Positions 6,325-8,374 of a DNA stretch of 8,374 bases are shown here, piece after piece; position 1 is the first letter of the stretch; each line of letters begins with the position of its first letter. This stretch comes from Candidatus Cloacimonadota bacterium. Its GTDB lineage: Bacteria; Cloacimonadota; Cloacimonadia; Cloacimonadales; Cloacimonadaceae. Both the position numbers and the translations under genes were made by a program. Under the pieces are notes generated by a model. That model saw only the letters and a list, made by a program, of their open reading frames with translations, was not told where the DNA came from and ran no database searches. The stretch spans positions 1-8,374 of the forward strand of contig JAEWNJ010000032.1 of assembly GCA_023392795.1 (NCBI GenBank), written 5' to 3'.

Positions 6325-7611
6325 ATGACGATGATTCCCAGTATGATGGACGCCGATCTGAAGGGCAAGATTGTGATCGTTCGGATGGATCATAATGTGG
6401 TGAAAAAAGCTAAGATCAAGGATCCGATGCGCATTGAGGCCACCATTCCCACTTTGCTTCATATCTTTAAAATGGGCGGTCTGCCCATTCTGATGTCCCA
6501 TGTAGGCAGGCCTTATGACAAACAGAGCGGCAAGATCACCATCTCTGAGCTGGAAGCTGTAGATCCGATAGTGGATTATCTGGATCAAAAGCTGGCATTG
6601 AAGGGACTGATCCCTGCCCTGACGGCCGGGGACAGCTATGGCATCACCGACCTCTCCCCCATGGCCGATGCCGTGAGCAAGCTGAAGAATGGCGATTGCG
6701 ATTACATTTATCTGCCCAATACCCGCTGGTTCAAAGGTGAAGAAGCCAAAGACGCCAGCGCGGACGCCTTTGCCGCCAATCTGGCCGGCTACGCCGATAT
6801 CTATATCAACGACGCCTTTGGCAGTTGGCAGCCGCATGCCAGCACGTTTCACATCACCAAATGCCTGCCATCCTATGCCGGATTGCTGATGCTAAAAGAA
6901 CTCAGCAATCTGAACAAAGTGTTCGAGCCCAAACGTCCGCTATTGGCTGTTGTTGCCGGAAGCAAATTTGATACCAAGATCGGTCCCCTTTCCGCCCTCA
7001 TTGAAATCGCCGATCATCTGGTGTTGGGAGGTGTGCTTTACAACGCCTATCTGGCAGCCAAGTATGGCTTTAAGATATCGGGGCTAACCGAAGAAGATGT
7101 TGCTATGGCGGCAAAGTTCATCGCCGATAGCGGAGATAACATCAACAAGATCGTGGAGCTTCCTTACATCGTGCAATGCGACAGCATCGAAGAGCGCAAG
7201 GATGATAACTGGGACATATACAAGATTGAGGACATGGGAGATTGGGCTACCCAGAGCGATATCGGCTACATCCTCGATGCCGCGGAAGAATCATTCCGAC
7301 TCCAGCAGGTTCAGGATGTCTTCAAACAAGCCGGCACCATATTTGTGAACGCAGTTATGGGCTACACTGCCCTCTTCCCGGAAGGGACCATGGCCATGTA
7401 TCGTTTGATCGACGAAAACCACAGCGCGGTGAAACTCTTTGGCGGTGGCGATACCATCCAGGATTACAAGACCTATCTGCCAGGCCTGTTTGCTAGCGCA
7501 CAAAACGATCCCAAATACTATTTCTTCACAGGCGGTGGGGCGATTTTGGACGCCATTCAAAGCCGCAGCGCTTACGGCATGAAACCAGTACAAGCTTTAA
7601 TCAAAGAATAG
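6325..7611 (+). CDS. pgk: Phosphoglycerate kinase, divergent
   Basis: Cytosolic glycolytic/gluconeogenic kinase that would interconvert 1,3-bisphosphoglycerate + ADP and 3-phosphoglycerate + ATP. The 428 residues are slightly longer than usual. Recognisable family blocks: R20-x-D22-x-N24 (VRMDHNV), R36 (DPMRIEA), SHVGRP (58-63), R134 (PNTRWF), NDAFG (162-166), K214 and K218 (AGSKFDTKIG, nucleotide/catalytic lysine region), FGGGDT (372-377) and TGGGA (402-406). Two conserved blocks are altered: the usual NDAFGTAHRAHAS is shortened to NDAFGSWQPHAS, replacing the expected 3-phosphoglycerate arginine with proline, and WNGPMG reads VNAVMG (341-346). ATG with GGAG 7 nt upstream; a second in-frame ATG follows two codons later. 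Probably co-transcribed with the mutase subunit 18 nt downstream. It could be a paralogue with shifted activity; the family assignment itself is firm. Confidence 0.9.
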   Translation: MTMIPSMMDADLKGKIVIVRMDHNVVKKAKIKDPMRIEATIPTLLHIFKMGGLPILMSHVGRPYDKQSGKITISELEAVDPIVDYLDQKLALKGLIPALTAGDSYGITDLSPMADAVSKLKNGDCDYIYLPNTRWFKGEEAKDASADAFAANLAGYADIYINDAFGSWQPHASTFHITKCLPSYAGLLMLKELSNLNKVFEPKRPLLAVVAGSKFDTKIGPLSALIEIADHLVLGGVLYNAYLAAKYGFKISGLTEEDVAMAAKFIADSGDNINKIVELPYIVQCDSIEERKDDNWDIYKIEDMGDWATQSDIGYILDAAEESFRLQQVQDVFKQAGTIFVNAVMGYTALFPEGTMAMYRLIDENHSAVKLFGGGDTIQDYKTYLPGLFASAQNDPKYYFFTGGGAILDAIQSRSAYGMKPVQALIKE

Positions 7612-7614
7612 AAT

Positions 7615-7620
7615 AAGGAG
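7615..7620 (+). promoter_or_regulatory. Ribosome binding site of the mutase small-subunit gene
   Basis: AAGGAG lies 9 nt before a GTG at 7630 and directly follows the kinase stop codon (7609..7611). There is no in-frame ATG nearby, so this site fixes GTG as the start. Confidence 0.7.
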
Positions 7621-7629
7621 TTCAGCAGC

Positions 7630-8374
7630 GTGGAAACAAAAGAGCAACTGAACCTGAAGCAGGATTTTCCCTCGCCCAGTGTGGAAGAGTGGAAGAAAAC
7701 CGTAATCGAATCCCTCAAGGGAGCCGATTATGATAAAGTGATGCATAGTAAAACATACGAGGGCATCACTTTGGAACCGATCTACCGATATGAAGACATC
7801 AAGGATCTGCCCTTTACCGGTGCGATGCCTGGAGCTGCGCCTTTTCACCGTGGTAATGATCCCCAGCGTAAACTGATGGAAGGCTGGAAAGTGGCTCAGG
7901 CACATAGCAACCCTGATCCCAAAGCGCTCAATAAAGAACTGTTGGAAGCCCTGAGCCGGGGTCTATCCATGGTCAATCTGCTATTGAAACACAGCGATGG
8001 AATGGATGGAGTATCCATAAACAATGTGGAAGACCTTACCACCATATTGCATGGCATCGATCTGAAAGCCGCTCCCCTCTTCATCCAGACAGACATTAAC
8101 GATCCTGATATCTTTGCCATGCTGGAAGAGTATTGCAGCAAGAATGGCATCGAACTCAAAGCACTGGAAGGTGCCATTGGATGTGATCCAACTGGGGAGT
8201 TTGCCCGCAAAGGCGCCACCGATATGCCCCTGGATGAATTGTGGCAAAAAGTATTGGGCAAGCTCCAAACAAGAGCGCAAAAAGCGCCCAAAATGCCCGC
8301 GATGATTATTGACGGAACGGTGTATGAAGCTGCCGGAGCAAGCGCTACACAGGAACTGGCGTACGTATTGGCCA
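7630..8374 (+). CDS. mutA: Methylmalonyl-CoA mutase small (beta) subunit, partial
   Basis: 248 residues visible; the right edge cuts the gene. It starts at GTG behind AAGGAG. The family fold is recognisable: an N-terminal WKKTVIESLKGADYDKVM then TYEGITLEPIYRYEDI (about residues 21-57), PGAAPFHRG (67-75), GAIGCDPTGEFARKG (181-195) and GASATQELAYVLA at the cut end (236-248), all matching the catalytic-barrel homology region. In this family the small subunit pairs with the large, B12-binding MutB subunit to isomerise (R)-methylmalonyl-CoA and succinyl-CoA, linking propionate to the citric acid cycle; the small subunit itself does not bind cobalamin productively. The gap to the kinase gene is 18 nt, so one operon is likely; mutB is expected just beyond the window. 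A single-chain mutase is the alternative, but the divergent N-terminus favours MutA. Confidence 0.9.
   Translation, partial: METKEQLNLKQDFPSPSVEEWKKTVIESLKGADYDKVMHSKTYEGITLEPIYRYEDIKDLPFTGAMPGAAPFHRGNDPQRKLMEGWKVAQAHSNPDPKALNKELLEALSRGLSMVNLLLKHSDGMDGVSINNVEDLTTILHGIDLKAAPLFIQTDINDPDIFAMLEEYCSKNGIELKALEGAIGCDPTGEFARKGATDMPLDELWQKVLGKLQTRAQKAPKMPAMIIDGTVYEAAGASATQELAYVLA

Noticed and set aside
6289..6852. 187-codon open frame antisense to the kinase gene
   Set aside because: Lies opposite a well-supported gene, and its openness follows from the codon use of that gene.
1..8374. tRNA, rRNA, CRISPR array, insertion sequence or attachment site
   Set aside because: No cloverleaf, regularly spaced repeats, transposase or integrase reading frame, or flanking target duplication was seen on either strand.

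Overview
The window carries five protein-coding genes in two divergent blocks, separated by a structured gap of about 610 bp. It looks like a chromosomal segment of a free-living bacterium with intermediate GC. A class II photolyase, a soluble multidomain class III cyclase, a divergent phosphoglycerate kinase and a methylmalonyl-CoA mutase small subunit together would fit an anaerobic or fermentative lineage using the methylmalonyl-CoA (propionate/succinate) route, for example Candidatus Cloacimonadota or the Bacteroidota/Fibrobacterota neighbourhood. That placement is inference from gene content; no rRNA or other marker is present.

Left block, minus strand. A 1088-residue cytosolic signalling protein (2447..5713) has two cyclase homology domains, a P-loop ATPase domain and TPR repeats, the layout of soluble adenylyl cyclase (ADCY10 type). 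After a 400 bp gap containing a good sigma70-like promoter comes a class II CPD photolyase (604..2034). Its stop codon overlaps, as ATGA, the start of a secreted family 3 solute-binding protein that runs off the left edge. The photolyase and binding protein are therefore one transcription unit. A CRP-like half-palindrome lies about 62 bp upstream of that unit's predicted start site, which suggests, without proof, a link between the cyclase and its neighbours.

Middle, 5714..6324. This gap holds the cyclase promoter and leader (AT-rich side), a GC-rich block with a long imperfect hairpin (6025..6115) followed by smaller palindromes, and a promoter directly upstream of the kinase gene.

Right block, plus strand. 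A complete but divergent phosphoglycerate kinase gene (6325..7611) is followed after 18 nt, behind a strong ribosome binding site, by the GTG-started gene for the small subunit of methylmalonyl-CoA mutase, cut by the right edge. Their pairing suggests co-expression of a lower-glycolysis/gluconeogenesis step with the propionyl-CoA/succinyl-CoA interconversion.

The most interesting items are the soluble-cyclase-like protein with one apparently intact composite active site but no bicarbonate-site lysine, the kinase that lacks an expected 3-phosphoglycerate arginine and the WNGPMG motif, and the structured intergenic block.
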